A stretch of 64,000 bases of DNA, taken from Chrysemys picta bellii (taxonomy: Eukaryota > Chordata > Testudines > Emydidae). The notes under the pieces were generated by a model. The model was given only the letters and a program-made list of their open reading frames with translations, had not been told where the DNA came from and searched no databases. Shown piece by piece: positions 22,694 to 35,221 of the stretch (the first letter of the stretch is position 1; each line of letters starts with the position of its first letter). Position numbers and translations under genes: made by a program. The stretch spans positions 63,389,587 through 63,453,586 of the forward strand of contig NC_088797.1 in assembly GCF_011386835.1 (NCBI RefSeq). Direction: 5' to 3'.

Positions 22694-25392
22694 GTATGGG
22701 GCCTCCCAGCACGCACCACAGTGTTTGCAGCTGCTCAAAATGCCACTTCCCTCTTCTCACAGTGCCATTTCTTTTGACTTGCCCCTCTCTCCTCCCTCTG
22801 GAATACTTTGCTTCTTTCACTGGTCTCTCCTGTTCTTGTGAGCAGCCTCTTTAGCTTTCTTTTTACTATTCTGACAGCTGCTTTGACAAGAAGATGATGA
22901 CTGAAACATCCTAGGGAAAGTTTGATTTTATGTTCTGCTTCCAAGAATACTGATGGAGTTTAGTACTGATGAGAATTGACTTGTAGTGCTTGTTAAGAAT
23001 ATAAAAATGGCCATACTTAGTCAGATAAATGGTCCATTTAGTCCAATATCCTGTCTTCCGCCAGTGGCCACTACCAGATGCTTCAGAGGAAATGAACAGC
23101 ATAGGGCAATTACTGAGTGAACCATCCCCTGTCATCTAGTCCCATCTTCTGGCAGTCAGATACCCAGGGACATCCGGAGCAGGAGGTTGCGTCCCTGACC
23201 ATCTTGGCTACTAGCCATCGATGGACCTATCCTCCATGAACTTACCTAATTATTTTTTGAACCCACTTCTATTTTTGACCTTCACATCGTTCCATGACTA
23301 CGAGTTCCACTGGGTGGACTGTATATTATGTGAACAAATACTTCCTTTTGTTTGTTTGAAACCTGATGCCTATTAATTTAATTGGATGACCCTCTTGTTT
23401 GTGTTCTGTGAAGGGGTAAATTACACTTTCTTATTCATTTTCTTCACATCATTCATGATTTTATTGTCCTCTATAATACTCCCTTCAGTTGTCTCTCTTC
23501 TAAGCTGAATAGTCTTTTTAACCTCTCCTAATATGGAAGCTGTTCAATATCACCAATCCTTTTTTGTTGCCTTTCTCTGTACCTTTTCCAATTCTAATAG
23601 ATCTTTTTTGAGATGGGGCAGCCAGAACTGCATGCAGTATTCAAGGCATGGTCGTACCATGGATTTATATAGTGGCATTGTGCTATTTACTGTTTTGTTC
23701 CTATCCCTTTCTAATGGTTCATAACATTCTGTTGGCTTTTTTGACTGCTGATGCACATTGACTAACCACAATGACTCCAGGATCTCTCTCTGGAGTGGTA
23801 ACAGCTGATTTAGACCCCATCGTTTGGTATGTATAGATGAGATTATATTTCCCAATGCGCATTACTTTACATTTATCAACACTGAATTTCATCTGCTATT
23901 TTGTTGCCTAGTTACCCAGTTTTGTGAGACCCCTTTGTAACTCTTCGCAGTCTGCTTTGGACTTAATTATCTTGACTAATTTAGTATCATCTGCAAACTT
24001 TGCCACCTCGCTGTTTACCCTTTTTTTCAGATCATTTTATGAATATGTTGAACAGCACTGGTCCCAGTAAAGATCATTGGGGAACCTGCTATTTACTTCT
24101 TTCCTTTCTGAAAACTGACCATTTATTCCCATCTTTTGTCTCCTGTCTTTTAACCAGTTACTGATCAATGAGAAGTCCTTCCTTCTTATCCCATGACTGC
24201 TTATTTTGCTTAAGATCCTTTGTTGAGGGACCTTGTCAAAGGTTTTCTGAAAGGCCAAGTACACTATGTCCACTGGATCATCCTTGTCCACATTTATTGG
24301 CATCCTCATAGAATTCTAATAGATTGGTGAGGCGTGATTTCCCTTTACAAAGGCTGTGTTGACTCTTCCCCAGCATATTGAGTTCATCTGTGTGCCTGAT
24401 AATTTTATTCTTTTCTATAGTTTCAACCAGTTTGCCTTGTACTGCAGTTAGGCTTACTAGCCTATAGTTGCCAGGATTGCTGCTAGAGCCTTTTTAAAAA
24501 ATTGGCGTTACATTAGCTATCCTCCAGTTATCTGGTACATAACCTGACTTAAATGATGGGTTACATACTCATTAGTATTTCTGCCATTTCATATTTGAAT
24601 CCTTTTAGAACCCTTGGGTGAATTCCATCTGGTCCTTGTGACTTTTTACTGTTTAATTTTATCAGTTTGTTCCACAGTCTTCTCTATTGACACCTCAGTC
24701 TCAGTTCCTCAGATTTGTCATCTATGCCTGATTGGTTGGAAGAGTCAGCAGACTGGCTGTTAAGCCCAGCAGCAGCAGCAGTAGCATTCAATGGCTGCTC
24801 AAAGCATTCACCCACAGCTGCAATAGTTCCTGCACCTGTTTGTTCCCAGACTTGTTCTAGTCCCATTCCTCCTTGAAACCAGCCTTCTAACCTAGTGGTT
24901 AGAAGAGGAGTTGGTAGTCAGGAATATTGAGGTGTGCATTGTGCAAGGTCCCTGTATATCTCTGTCATTGCATCTCTGTTCTAACCCTCAGCACCCCAGG
25001 CTCTTCCTTTCTGTCCTCTTCCCCCAAACTCTGCCAGAGCACCACTGTACTGATCTGCAGCACCCTTTACTGTTCAGTCGTGGGCACCCCTAATGCACCT
25101 TAATCCTGACCTGTAATACAGTTGTGTCTGCCTGTCATGACCCAGCACTGGTGTCTCATGCAAAATGATGTTTTGTTTTAGTGATGTATGGGCAGTCTGA
25201 TGGGAGACACCAGCTTCATCGCTGCCTTAACCAGGGTTTGATCGCATGTACCCCACTGCTATGGAAGAAGGCTTTTGTGAACTATTGAAGCTCTAAAGTC
25301 CTGCCCGAATTAAAACCAGTTCTTATGCTTCATTTTAACTATAGAAAAGTGGCTTAACATTTACAATGTTTTATCATCTACTCTTCCCACAG
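22694..25392 (+). other. TUBGCP2 intron with CR1 copy C
   Basis: Contains the CR1 copy at 22994-24715. The segment 24885-24935 (ctagtggttagaagagg, gtagtcagga) resembles the 5' tRNA-like end of a MIR-type SINE. The rest is unassigned. Confidence 0.45.
22994..24715 (-). mobile_element. CR1 LINE copy C (old, RT part only)
   Basis: The 3' tail is at the left (aagaatataaaaatggccat, then gtccatttagtccaatatcc). Divergent - strand RT remnants include DPVDIVYLAFQKTFDKVPQQ (24037-24309) and the C-terminal YKSMVRPCLEYCMQFWLPHL (23550-23855). Many frame breaks. More decayed than copies A and B. Confidence 0.85.
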
Positions 25393-25521
25393 AGATTTAC
25401 CCAAAGCATGAAGCTGAATAATGAAATGGGCCGGCTTACATTAGAGCACGGCACAATGTTGGGCCCACCAACAGAACAGGAGCGTGCCGAGGAAGTTGTG
25501 AAGAAGCAGCTAACTAATAAA
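25393..25521 (+). CDS. TUBGCP2: TUBGCP2 coding exon (fourth visible)
   Basis: The acceptor is ctcttcccacag and the donor gtaagg. The exon is 129 nt, 43 codons, phase 0 at both ends. The peptide starts RFTQSMKLNNEMGRLTLEH and ends in a charged stretch (ERAEEVVKKQLTNK). This is the less conserved linker region of vertebrate GCP2 before the final helices, so its identity rests partly on its position between two strongly conserved exons. Confidence 0.92.
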
Positions 25522-26394
25522 GTAAGGCACCCACTTTTCAGAATATTTATATACTTGTTCTTAACTGGCTAATTCTTCCTTCCAGACAGCACCTTGGAAG
25601 TCTGGTTTCTCTTTCTTTCTACCTTTCTTCCATTGCACTGAAAAAGCCATAGAGGTACTTCACAATCATCCAGCCAGCAGCGTGTGCTGTTCCCGTTTGG
25701 TAACAAGGAGGGAATAAGTGTTCTTTAAACTAACCAGCCAGGCTCCTTTTAAGTGTGAACTTAGAAGTTTGTGTAAATAAATACACTCAAAACATTCCTC
25801 AAAGAGCGGCTTCGTTCTGAGAAATGGCCCCTCAGTGTTCCATGTCTATTATGTCCTTACACATGCCTTTAGTGAATTCAGAACAAATGTGCTCAGGTTA
25901 CAAGAGAAAAAGAAAATATTTTTCTAACTGCTAGCACTACAAGTTCAGCCAAGGCTCTGACAGTCAGGCTGAGCTTTTTTCTTCTCAGGGATGGTTATCA
26001 TTCATAGAGGTTCTGCAAGCTTCCAGTGACAGCCATGCAACTCTGTTGTCTTCAGTGGGTTTGCATTGCTGTAACTGACTGGAACTTAATACACAATTCT
26101 GATGCTAGAGGAAAGGAAGAGAATCCAGCTTTCTGTCAACCTTACCCCTACAGAGCCAGCCCAGTCAACAGATAAAAAAGCACTGAATGCTTACTTTGGT
26201 CACTAAAGTCAGCAGATCTGCCTCTCCATACACACATGGAGTGGGTCTGCTGGGTAAGGGCCACTTCCACACAGCAGCTGTTTAGTGCAGATCCTTGCTG
26301 AGATACAGAATCCTTACAGACTCAGAATTACAAATCTACGCATACTTCAGAACAACACATTTCCACTAATGCTTACCTTCTCATTTCACCACAA
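25522..26394 (+). other. intron segment with nothing recognised
   Basis: Between the exon at 25521 and DIRS copy 4, I see no gene or nameable repeat. Confidence 0.45.
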
Positions 26395-29300
26395 GTGTTC
26401 TTCTTTGAGCACTTGCACACAGATATTCCACTCTTGGTGTGTGTGCCCAGTGCAAAATCGCCAGAATTTTTTCCCTCAGTGGTACCCGCTGGGGAAACTT
26501 GAGCACCCTCTGCTGCCACATACCACTAGCATTGGTAAAAAGCACCTAGCCAACCCCGTGCCCTCTCAGCTTCTTTTTGCCAACCATGATGGTCTCTGGA
26601 ACTATTCTTCTTGCATTTGCAAGTTCTCACAGTTAATTTTGTTCTTTATATATTGTAAATAATTAGTCACTAGTAGTAAAATTACTAGTGTTTAGTCAGT
26701 CAGTTAGATTTTCTGTGTTTATCTGCTTTTCCATCAATCCCTGGTGCCAAGAGATGCCTTGGTCACTGTGCTTCAAGCCCTGTGTTTCCTATAATAAGTC
26801 TATGCTCTTGAGCAACCCACAGTCAAGTTGCTTGAAGTGCCTTGGGGAAGCTCATACGGGGACCTTTGCAAAATTTGCAAGGACTTTAAGTCTCAAACAA
26901 AAAAAGATCAGGAAGCCCGGCTAAAGTTTCTGCTCATGGAGGAGGCACCGAGACCTCCATCTGAGCCAGCCAGTCAGAATCAGCACTGAGTGCTTTGGCA
27001 TCCTACCATGTCAGAGTCCTGGCACCAATCCTAGTGCCTAGGAAGAGGCATAAAAAGCAGACTGCCAAAAGGGGGCAGTCCACAGCAATGAAGTCTGCCA
27101 GGCATGGGGATCAGAGTAAATTGCACTCTAAACCCAAGCACTCCTCTGCCTTGGTACCACCGAAGCCAGCACCTATGCAGGTACTGTTGAGTCCGGAGCC
27201 AGAAGAGGCTCCCATATCTGCAGCACAGCACCATACCGACACTCTCAGTACCGACCGTGACAGAGGTGTTTGTAGCTGCTAGTGATCTCTTGCTGACAGT
27301 ACCGGTGTCACTGGCAGTACAAGAGTTGTCGCTTTCAGTGCTGGCGGACACGGGTGAACTGGCTGGATCATTACAACGCGTGGTACTGGACCAGTCTCAC
27401 ATACCCATGACAGCTTGCCCTTTGATATCATCAAAGGGGAAACCCACGATGCTGGCCTCGCTGCAGATCTCTCCACCTTTGCACTGATAGCCAGCACAGT
27501 CAGGAGCTGCACTCCCATGGCCACTGGAATGAGAGTTGACCTCTTCTGAGTCAGAGATTGGGTCATACTCTTCCCAGTTTCAAAGCTGCTTTTGTTACTT
27601 CTCCAGACATTTCTACCCTTCGATGGTTCCAGTCACAGGAGCACCATCAAGTGGTTGGCCAGGAGGTCACTGGGGTCCTACGCCAGTCTAAAGGCCCTTT
27701 TGGAACCTGTGGGATTTTCCTCTAGTTTCCAGGACGCATTCCAGGCACTTCTATTTGGTGGCCTCGGAAAGGTGTCCTGCACCTTCCCACTGGGCAGCAC
27801 CTCTTCCCGACTCTGGTACTGAACCCAGTACCAGACTCCAAAAATAGGTTCAACAGGACCTCCTAGATAAAGAAGGGAAGGAAGAGCATCCACAACCAGT
27901 GCTGGCCTCCCTGTCCTCCTCTCCTGACAAGGCAGTCTCAGTCGAGGGCATTTTGCCTCCCCCAGATGACTATAAAGCTCACCAAGAGTTATTAATGAGT
28001 GTAGTCTTAAATCTGAGCATACAGATGGAGGTAGTAAAAGAATCCTCCCACAGGCTGGAAGGGTTTCAACTCCTGTTATTTCCTAATCCCGACAGCCAAG
28101 GAGAGTCTCAGATCTATTTTAGACCTGCATCAATTTAACAACTATTTCAAAAAGAGAAAGTTCTGCATGGTCACCATTGCATCCCAGGGACTGGTTCGCC
28201 ACCCTTGATTTAAGAGATGCCTCCTTCTATGCCTCAATGTACTGAGGGCACAGAAGGTTCCTCAGGTTTGTAGTGAAGCAGTCACATTACCAGTTCACTG
28301 TGCTTCCATTTGGCCTGTCTGCAGTTCCTCGGGTATTCCCAATATGTATGGCCATAGTGGCAGTGTTCCTGAGGAGATTAGGAGTGCAGGCCTACCCTTA
28401 TCTGAATGACTGACTAGTCAAGGGTCGGTCCAGGACTCTGGTTGTGTCCAGTGTTTGACTCATCCAATCAACATTCAAGGCCAAATCTACCCTTTTGTCT
28501 GGTACAGAGGATAGTGTTTATTGGTGTGTGTTGGACTCTATCCAGGCCAGGGTGTTCCCCCTCCCCCCCCCCAAAGTTACAATTCCAATCGGTCCAATCT
28601 CTAGTTACACACCTCAAATGTCATCCCATCACAACAGCCCGAAACTGTATAAGGTTCCTGAACTCCATGGTCTCGTGCCCATAAGTGGTACAACATGTGA
28701 GACTGTATCTCAGACCTTTCCAGACTTGGCTGGTCTCAGTGTACTTGCCAAGCCATCTTTCTCTGGACATTGTATTCACAGTTCCTTCTTGTTTCTCTGA
28801 ATTGGTGGTCTTCATCCACCCTTGACCGTCAATGACTCTGGTCTCAGACGCGTCAGTGCTAGGATAGTGAGCTCACTTGGGGCCCCTCAGAACTCAAGGT
28901 CTTTGGTCATTGACAAAGATTTTTCTTCATATCAACATTAGAGAGCTCAGAGTGGTTAGTCTTGCCTGTCAGTCATTCCTGCCTCATATCAGAAGGAGAA
29001 ACCTATTTGTTCTGACAGACAACACCGCAGCCATGTTTTACCTCCACAGGAAGGGAGGCGCTTGCTCATCCCTCCTTTTTCAGGAAGCAGTTCATCTATA
29101 GGAATTTTGTATAGCCCATTCAGTCTACCTTGATGCCTCTTATCTTCCAGGGGTGCAGAACGAGTTAGCAGATCACCTGAGCAGGTCTTTCTTTAGTCAT
29201 CACGAGTGGTCTGTTTGCCCAGATGTAGCCAGAGGCATTTTCAAGCAATGGGGGACTTCCCAGACAGACCTATATGTGAACAAGTACGACAGAAAATGTC

Positions 29301-29498
29301 ACCAATTCTTCTCCTTTCAAGGCTGCCGTCTGGGTTCCATTCCAGACGCCTTCCTGCTACCCTGGACGGTAAAGCTTTATTATGCTTTACCCCCAATTCC
29401 ACTTGGCATGGCCACGCCAATACTGGTTCTCCACATCTCTTAGTGATGATTCCAGTTTTACTTCCATTGCACCTGGATTTGATCTCTCAAATAGATAA
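26395..29498 (+). mobile_element. DIRS-like copy 4 (3'-truncated)
   Basis: Starts near a terminal sequence gtgttcttctttgagcactt (26396). A gag-like start follows with Cys pairs (NPQSSCLKCLGEAH) and a Ser/Thr/Pro-rich stretch, then RT and RNase H remnants. It stops at about 29498, where CR1 copy D begins, so the recombinase is absent. The catalytic RT box at 28399-28410 reads YLND followed directly by a TGA stop. It lies in the sense orientation. Confidence 0.8.
28090..29460 (+). pseudogene. DIRS copy 4 RT/RNase H remnant
   Basis: RT starts near 28075 (LLFPNPDSQGESQIYF). The catalytic box YLND is at 28399-28410, with a stop straight after. RNase H includes HINIRELRVVSLACQSF and VLTDNTAAMFYLHRKGG (about 28930-29060). 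It continues to NELADHLSRSFFSHHEWS and then to PDAFLLPWTVKLYYALPPIP (about 29350). Frameshifts and stops throughout. Confidence 0.8.
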
Positions 29499-29512
29499 TA
29501 GATAAAAAGATA

Positions 29513-30380
29513 ATGCAGGCAGAAATCCAGCAACAGACTGGGGGCTATCCAGTTTATTGCACCCAATGCAGCATGTATGGTTACCTGCCCTATGGGCAGG
29601 TGGCATATGTGTGCATTCAGTGCAAGGAGCTCCTGGCCCTCAGAAACAGTGTATGGGCTTTGGAGACCAGAGTGGCTGGACTGGAGGAGCTAAGGGAGAC
29701 AGAGAGGTACATAGATGAGACTTTCCGGGACATAGTAGAACAGTCCCACCCCCAGTCTGACAGCCTCTGTGCTGTTGAAGAGGATGAAAGTCTCAGGGAA
29801 GGAGAACATCCAACTGGAGCAGAGGGAAGTGATCCCATAGTTGGGACCCTCCTTCCAGGTGATGATGTGGTATCCTCTTGCACTGAGGATACCTCTCTGG
29901 GGGAAGGAATTCCAGTTATTAGGAAGAGACACGTATTGGGCGATTCGATCATTAGAAACATAGATAGCTGGGTTTGCGATGACCGGGAGAACCGCATGGT
30001 GAGACTTGCCTGCCTGGTGCAAAGGTTGCGGATCTCTTGAGACATCTAGATAGTCTTAGGTGTAGTGCTGGGGAGAAGCCGGTGGTCGTGGTACATGTAG
30101 GTACCAATGACATAGGGAATGATATGAGAGAGGTCCTGGAGGCCAAATTTAGGCTGCTAGGTAAGAGATTGACGTCCAGGATCTCCATGATAGCATTCTC
30201 TGAAATGCTTCCAGTTCCACGTGCCGGTCCAGTTAGGCAGAACTGTAGGGCCTCAATGCATGGATGAGACAATAGTATAGGGAGGAGTGGTTTAGGTTTA
30301 TTGGGAACTGGGGAAACTTTTGGGAAAGGGGGAGCCTATACAGGAAGGATGGACTCCACCTAAAGCAAAGTGGAACCAGA
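29513..30380 (+). pseudogene. CR1 copy D ORF1 (zinc-finger-like plus SGNH hydrolase)
   Basis: The frame 29513-30040 starts MQAEIQQQTGGYPVYCTQCS, with CxxC at about 29557, a second CxxC at about 29611, then a coiled-coil-like helix (ETRVAGLEELRETERY). The esterase domain shows GDSIIRNID at 29940 (catalytic Ser in GDS) and, after a frameshift near 30010, HVGTNDIGND (GTND block) at about 30094. DGLHL at about 30350 supplies the Asp-His pair. So all three hydrolase blocks are present but not in one frame. Confidence 0.82.
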
Positions 30381-30619
30381 CTGCTGGCACTTAAAATTAA
30401 AAAGACCGTAGAGCAGTTTTTAAACTAAGGGCTGGAGGAAAGCCGACAGGTGCGGAGGAGCACGTGGTTCGGACAGAGACATCCTTTAGGGAAGGATCTA
30501 TTAATGGAGATTCTCTGTCCTAGTAAGGAGGAGAGGATGGAAGATGATAAAATACAGATAGGATCTGATGAGAAACAGTCAAATGAAAAAAGTCCCATCC
30601 AATTACATTATATAATGGC

Positions 30620-31200
30620 AGACAGCTAAAAAGTGACAAGTTTTTAAAATGCTTATATATAAATGCTAGAAGTCTAAATAATAAGATGAGTGAACTAGAG
30701 TGCCTCATATTAAATGAGGATATTGATATAATAGGCATCACAGAAACTTGGTGGAATGAGGATAATCAATGGGACACAGTAATATCAGGGTACAAAATAT
30801 ATCCAAAGGACAGAACAGGTCATGCTGGTGGGGGAGTGGCACTATATGTGAAAGAAAGCATAGAATCAAATGAAGAAAGAATCTTAGATGAACCAAACTG
30901 TACCATAGATGCTCTATGGATAGTAATTCCATGCTCTAATAATAAGAATATAACAGTAGGTATATATTACCAACCACCTGACCAGGATGGTGATAGTGAC
31001 TGTGAAATGCTCAGGGAGATTAGAGAGGCTATTAAAATAAAAAGCTCAATAATAACTGGGGGATTTCAACTATCCCCATATTGACTGGGTACATGTCACC
31101 TCAGGACGGAATGGAGAGATAAAGTTTCTTGACATCTTAGAGCAGCTTCTTAGAGCAGCTAGTCCTGGAACCCACAAGAGGAGAGGCAAGTCTTGATTTA
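30620..31200 (+). pseudogene. CR1 copy D endonuclease
   Basis: Endonuclease/exonuclease/phosphatase fold remnant: ITETWW (catalytic Glu) at about 30740, then GGGVALYVKE at about 30828, VGIYYQPPDQ at about 30957, and GDFNYPHIDW at about 31061. The last stretch is in a different frame from the open frame 30686-31084, so a frameshift precedes the GDFN box. All four landmark boxes remain recognisable. Confidence 0.85.
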
Positions 31201-31585
31201 GTCCTAAGTGGAGCACAAGAACTGGTCCAAGAGGTGAATATAACTGGACCTGCTTGGTAATAGTGACCATAATATAATTAAATTTAACATCCCTATGGTG
31301 GGGAAAACACCACTGCAGCCCAACATTGTAGCATTTAATTTCAGAAAGGAGGACCACACAAAAAAGAGGAAGTTAAACAGAAATTAAAAGGTACAGCGCC
31401 AAAAATGAAATCCCTGAAAGCTGCATAGAAACTTTTTAGACACCTTAATAGAGGCTCAACTTAAAAGTGTACACCAAATTAAAAAAACGTAAGAGAACCA
31501 AAAAAGTGCCACTGTGGCTAAACAATTAAGTAAAAGAAGTAGTGCAAGGCAAAAAGGCATCCTTTAAAAAATGGAAGTTATATCA

Positions 31586-31672
31586 TAGAATATCAGGGTT
31601 GGAAGGGTCCTCAGGAGGTCATCTAGTCCGACCCCCTGCTCAAAGCAGGACCAATCCCCAACTAATATCCTA
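31586..31672 (-). mobile_element. CR1 3' tail fragment inside CR1 copy D
   Basis: catagaatatcagggttgg, then gtcatctagtccgacccc, is the reverse complement of another CR1 tail type. It sits between the endonuclease and RT of copy D, so it is a later insertion. Confidence 0.8.
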
Positions 31673-31839
31673 GTGAGGAAAATAGAAAGGAGCATAAATT
31701 CTGGCAAATGAAGTGTAAAAATATAATTAGGAAGGCCAAAAAAAGAATTTGAAGAACAGCTAGCCAAAGACTCAAGAAAAAATAGCAAAAAAAAAAAAAA
31801 TTTAAGTACATCAGCAGCAGAAAGCATGCTAAACAACCA

Positions 31840-33290
31840 GTGGGGCCACAGGACAATCAACATGCTAAAGGAGTACTCAAGGACGAGAAGGCCATTGCAG
31901 AGAAACTAAATAAATTCTTTGCATCAGTCTTCACGGCAGAGGATGTGAGGGAGATTCCCAAACCTGAGCCCTTCTTTTTAGGTGACATATCTGAGGAACT
32001 GTCCCAGATTGAGGAGTCATTAGAGATTTGGGGACAAATTGATAAACTAAACAGTAATGAGTCACCAGGACCAGATGATATTCACCCAAGAGTTCTGAAG
32101 GAACTCAAATGTGAAATTGCAGAACTACTAACTGTAGTCCGTAACCTATCATTTAAATCCGCTTCCACACCAAATGACCAGAGGATAGCTAATGTGATGC
32201 CAACTTTTAAAAAGTGCTCCAGAGGTGAGCCTGGCAATTACAGGCTGGTAAGCCTGACTTCAGTACCGGGCAAACTGGTTGAAGCTATAATAAAGAACAA
32301 AATTGTCATACACATAGATGAACATAATTTATTGGGGAAGAGTCAACATGGTTTTTGTAAATGGTGAGGCATGATCTCCCATCTACTAGAATTCTTTGAG
32401 GAGGTCAGCAAGTATGTGGACAAAGGGGATCCAGTGGCTATAGTGTACTTAGATTTTCAGAAAGCTTTTGACAAGGTCCCTTGCCAAAGGCTCTTAAGCA
32501 AAGTAAGCTGTCATAGGATAAGAGGGAAGGTCCTCTCGTGGATTGGTAACTGGTTAAAAGATAGGAAACAAAGGGTAGGAATAAATGGTCAGTTTTCAGA
32601 ATGGAGAGAGGCAAATAGTGTTGTCCCCTAGGGGTCTGTACTGGGACCGGTCCTATTCAACATATTCATAAATGATCTGGAAAAAGGGGTAAACAGTGAA
32701 GTGACAAAATTTGCAGATGATACAAAACTACTCAAGACATTTAAGTCCCAGGCAGACTGTGAAGAGCTACCAAAGGATCTCTCAAAACTGGGTGAGTGGG
32801 CAACAAAATGGCAGATGAAATTCAATGTTGATAAATGCAAAGTAATGCATATTGGAAAACACAATCCCAATTATACATATAAAATGATGGGGTCAGCAGC
32901 AGCAGTCAAAAAAGCAACCGATGTTGGACATAATTAAGAAAGGGATAGATAATAAGACAGAAAATATCATATTGCTTCTATATAAAACCATGATACGCCC
33001 ACATCTTGAATACTGCGTGCAGATTTGGTCGCCCCACCTCGAAAAGGATATATTGGAATTGGAAAAGGTTCAGAAAAGGGCAGATGACTAGGGGTATGGA
33101 ACAGCTTCCGTATGAGGAGAGATTAATACGACTGGGACTTTTCATCTTGGAAAAGAGACGACTAAGGGGAGATATGATAGAGGTCTATAAAATCATGACT
33201 GATGTGGAGAAAGTAAATAAGGAAGTGTTATTTACTCCTCATAACACAAGAAACGGGTCACCAAATGAAATTAATAGGCAGCAGGTTTAA
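31840..33290 (+). pseudogene. CR1 copy D reverse transcriptase
   Basis: Frames 31840-32367, 32371-32631 and 32701-32937 give [49 protein letters not shown], then, past an in-frame TAG at 32630, VLGPVLFNIFINDLEKGV and the catalytic FADDTKLLK (about 32710). The last part (33006-33290) has [18 protein letters not shown]. The catalytic pair is intact. The copy is dead because of stops and deletions. Confidence 0.87.
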
Positions 33291-33628
33291 AACAAACAAA
33301 AGGAAGTATTTTTTTCACACAATGCACAGTCAGTCTGCAGAACTCTTTGCCAGAGGATGTTGTGAAAGCCAAGACTAAAATAGGGTTCAGAAAAGAACTA
33401 GATAAGTTCATGCAGGATAGGTCAATCAATGGCTATTAGCCAGGATGGGCAGGGATGGTGTCCTTAGCCTCTGTGTGCCAGAAGCTGGGATTGGGCAACA
33501 GGGGATGGATCACTTGATGATCTGTTCTGTTCATTCCCTCTGGGACACCTGGCATTGGCCACTGTCGGAAGACAGGATACTGGGCTAGATAGACCTTTGG
33601 TCTGAACCAGTATGGCTGCTCTTATGTA

Positions 33629-33792
33629 ATACCACAGTCAGCTGCTTCCCCCCGAACCCGTGTTCCCTTCATTTAACAGCCTGGAAGTTCCATGGCTAAA
33701 TTCCAGAGAACAAGGTTGCTTGGAGCAAGTTCGCAAAGCTTTACTAAGCACTCTCACTTACTGTGGCCTCCTCTTGATAGCTTTTAGCAGAG
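33629..33792 (+). other. TUBGCP2 intron end with acceptor
   Basis: Short unique sequence between the CR1 tail and the exon at 33793. The T-rich tract (ctcctcttgatagctttta) precedes the unusual AGAG acceptor. Confidence 0.5.
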
Positions 33793-33944
33793 CATGCAGA
33801 CGCCTTCCAACTAACATCTGGCTTTGAGGCAACTATCAACAAGTTTGACAGCAATTTCTCAACACATCTCCTGGACCTTCTGGATAAGCTGAGCGTGTAC
33901 AGTACCAATGACTGTGAGCACAGCATGATCAACATCATCTACAG
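33793..33944 (+). CDS. TUBGCP2: TUBGCP2 coding exon (fifth visible)
   Basis: The peptide contains HADAFQLTSGFEATINKFD, then LLDLLDKLSVYSTNDCEHS, clearly GCP2. The exon is 152 nt: 50 codons plus two bases (AG) of an Arg codon that the next exon completes. The donor is gtgagc. The acceptor is noteworthy. The frame demands cleavage after the AG at 33791-33792, but a more typical CAG lies two bases upstream and would shift the frame. The start at 33793 is chosen on phase. Confidence 0.9.
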
Positions 33945-34254
33945 GTGAGCAGAGTGGAACTGTCTCCTAGTAGCACAGGAAGGAAAGAGTCCAACTCTAG
34001 ACCAGGCTGAAGTTTGTTCTTTATTCCTTTTTTGTTGTATCATGGCAGCCAGCTGTTCTATCAGTGTAACACTGAAATAGCAAGAAGCTTTAGTCAGCAG
34101 TTCAGCAAATAGCTTTTTTAAATGTACTTTTAAAAGACATAAAGTTGGGGAAATGGGGGGTTCTTTTTTAAGCTATTGAAAATCTGACTTTGTAAATGAT
34201 GCTAGCCTCACTGTATTTGGTCATAGCCTTGTCCTGTGTCACTGAAATGACTAT

Positions 34255-34395
34255 ACTTCTTGGGAAACTGACTTACCCACTCCACGTCTCAGTTTCTCCA
34301 TCTCCAAGATGGGGATAATAGTGCTGCCTTTGAAATGCTTTGAGATCTACAGATGAACAGCTGCTATAAAAGTGCCAGGTATTATTTATTAGTAA
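34255..34395 (+). mobile_element. MIR-type SINE fragment
   Basis: The conserved 3' part reads gtctcagtttctccatctcc, then gatggggataatagtgctg and gctttgagatctacagatga. This is the well-known MIR core-to-tail text of amniotes. Confidence 0.8.
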
Positions 34396-35221
34396 CACTG
34401 GGTCTTTAAGATCTCTCCGCAGCTATGTTGCAACATGGCGTGAAATATGTAGGGCCTGCTGAGGCACTGCCAGTTTCTCATCCCCGCAGAGTATGCACTG
34501 GGAAAATCCTTCTCAGTTGAGGCTTGGGTGAAGTGCATCAAACAGAAGTGCCTCTCGCTCTATGCACTCCTGCCAGTATATTTTTTTTCCCAGAGGAACT
34601 GAGACTGTTGTTGCTATTGATGTCCACTGGTGGCAAGCCATTTACAGTACTGGACTGGGCTCATTTTTTATGAGAGAAAATTAAAATTAAATGAAATCCA
34701 AATATGTTAATATCTGGAAATGCACAGCTAAGGCACCAAACAACTGTAGGGTTAAGGGGATGAGTGAGGATGGAGTGGGGCAGAGAGACTTGGCATTCCT
34801 AATTTGGTGTGCCACAGGAGGAAAATCAGTGGAGTTACAGTCTAGGATACTTACCAGCTTGGATTTAAAAGCGTGGAAATGTTCCTTGTATTAACATTTC
34901 TAAGTTGAAATAGCTGCAGTTACAGAATTGATGGGCAGGTGTGAGATGCACAGCCCCAGTGGGCCATAGGCTGTAGCTTTGGTTCACAAAGCAAGAATCC
35001 TTATTTTAAAGTGTATAGTCTTGTTTTTTCCCTTGAGGAGACAGTGTGTTTATTGCGCATAGAAGTAATTTTAAATGGCTAGTAGTAGCTTGTAACCAAA
35101 ATATATAATACCCGTTTGTTACCCAGAGACCCTTCCTAAAACACAGAGCTTTGCTTGATGTTTCAGAATCATTTTTCCCTAATAATAGTTGAGACTTGGA
35201 TTAGTAACATTCAGTTTTATA

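Larger units (their letters stand above)
29500..33628 (+). mobile_element. CR1 LINE copy D (near full length, internal deletions)
   Basis: Read in order: ORF1 with zinc-finger-like Cys pairs and SGNH hydrolase, endonuclease, RT, then the typical 3' tail ending gctgctcttatgtaatacc. It abuts the truncated end of DIRS copy 4. A short stretch is lost after FCKW (about 32367), and another between about 32910 and 32925 removes the segment normally carrying the LGVIVD motif. A tail of another CR1 lies inside at 31586-31672. Confidence 0.9.
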
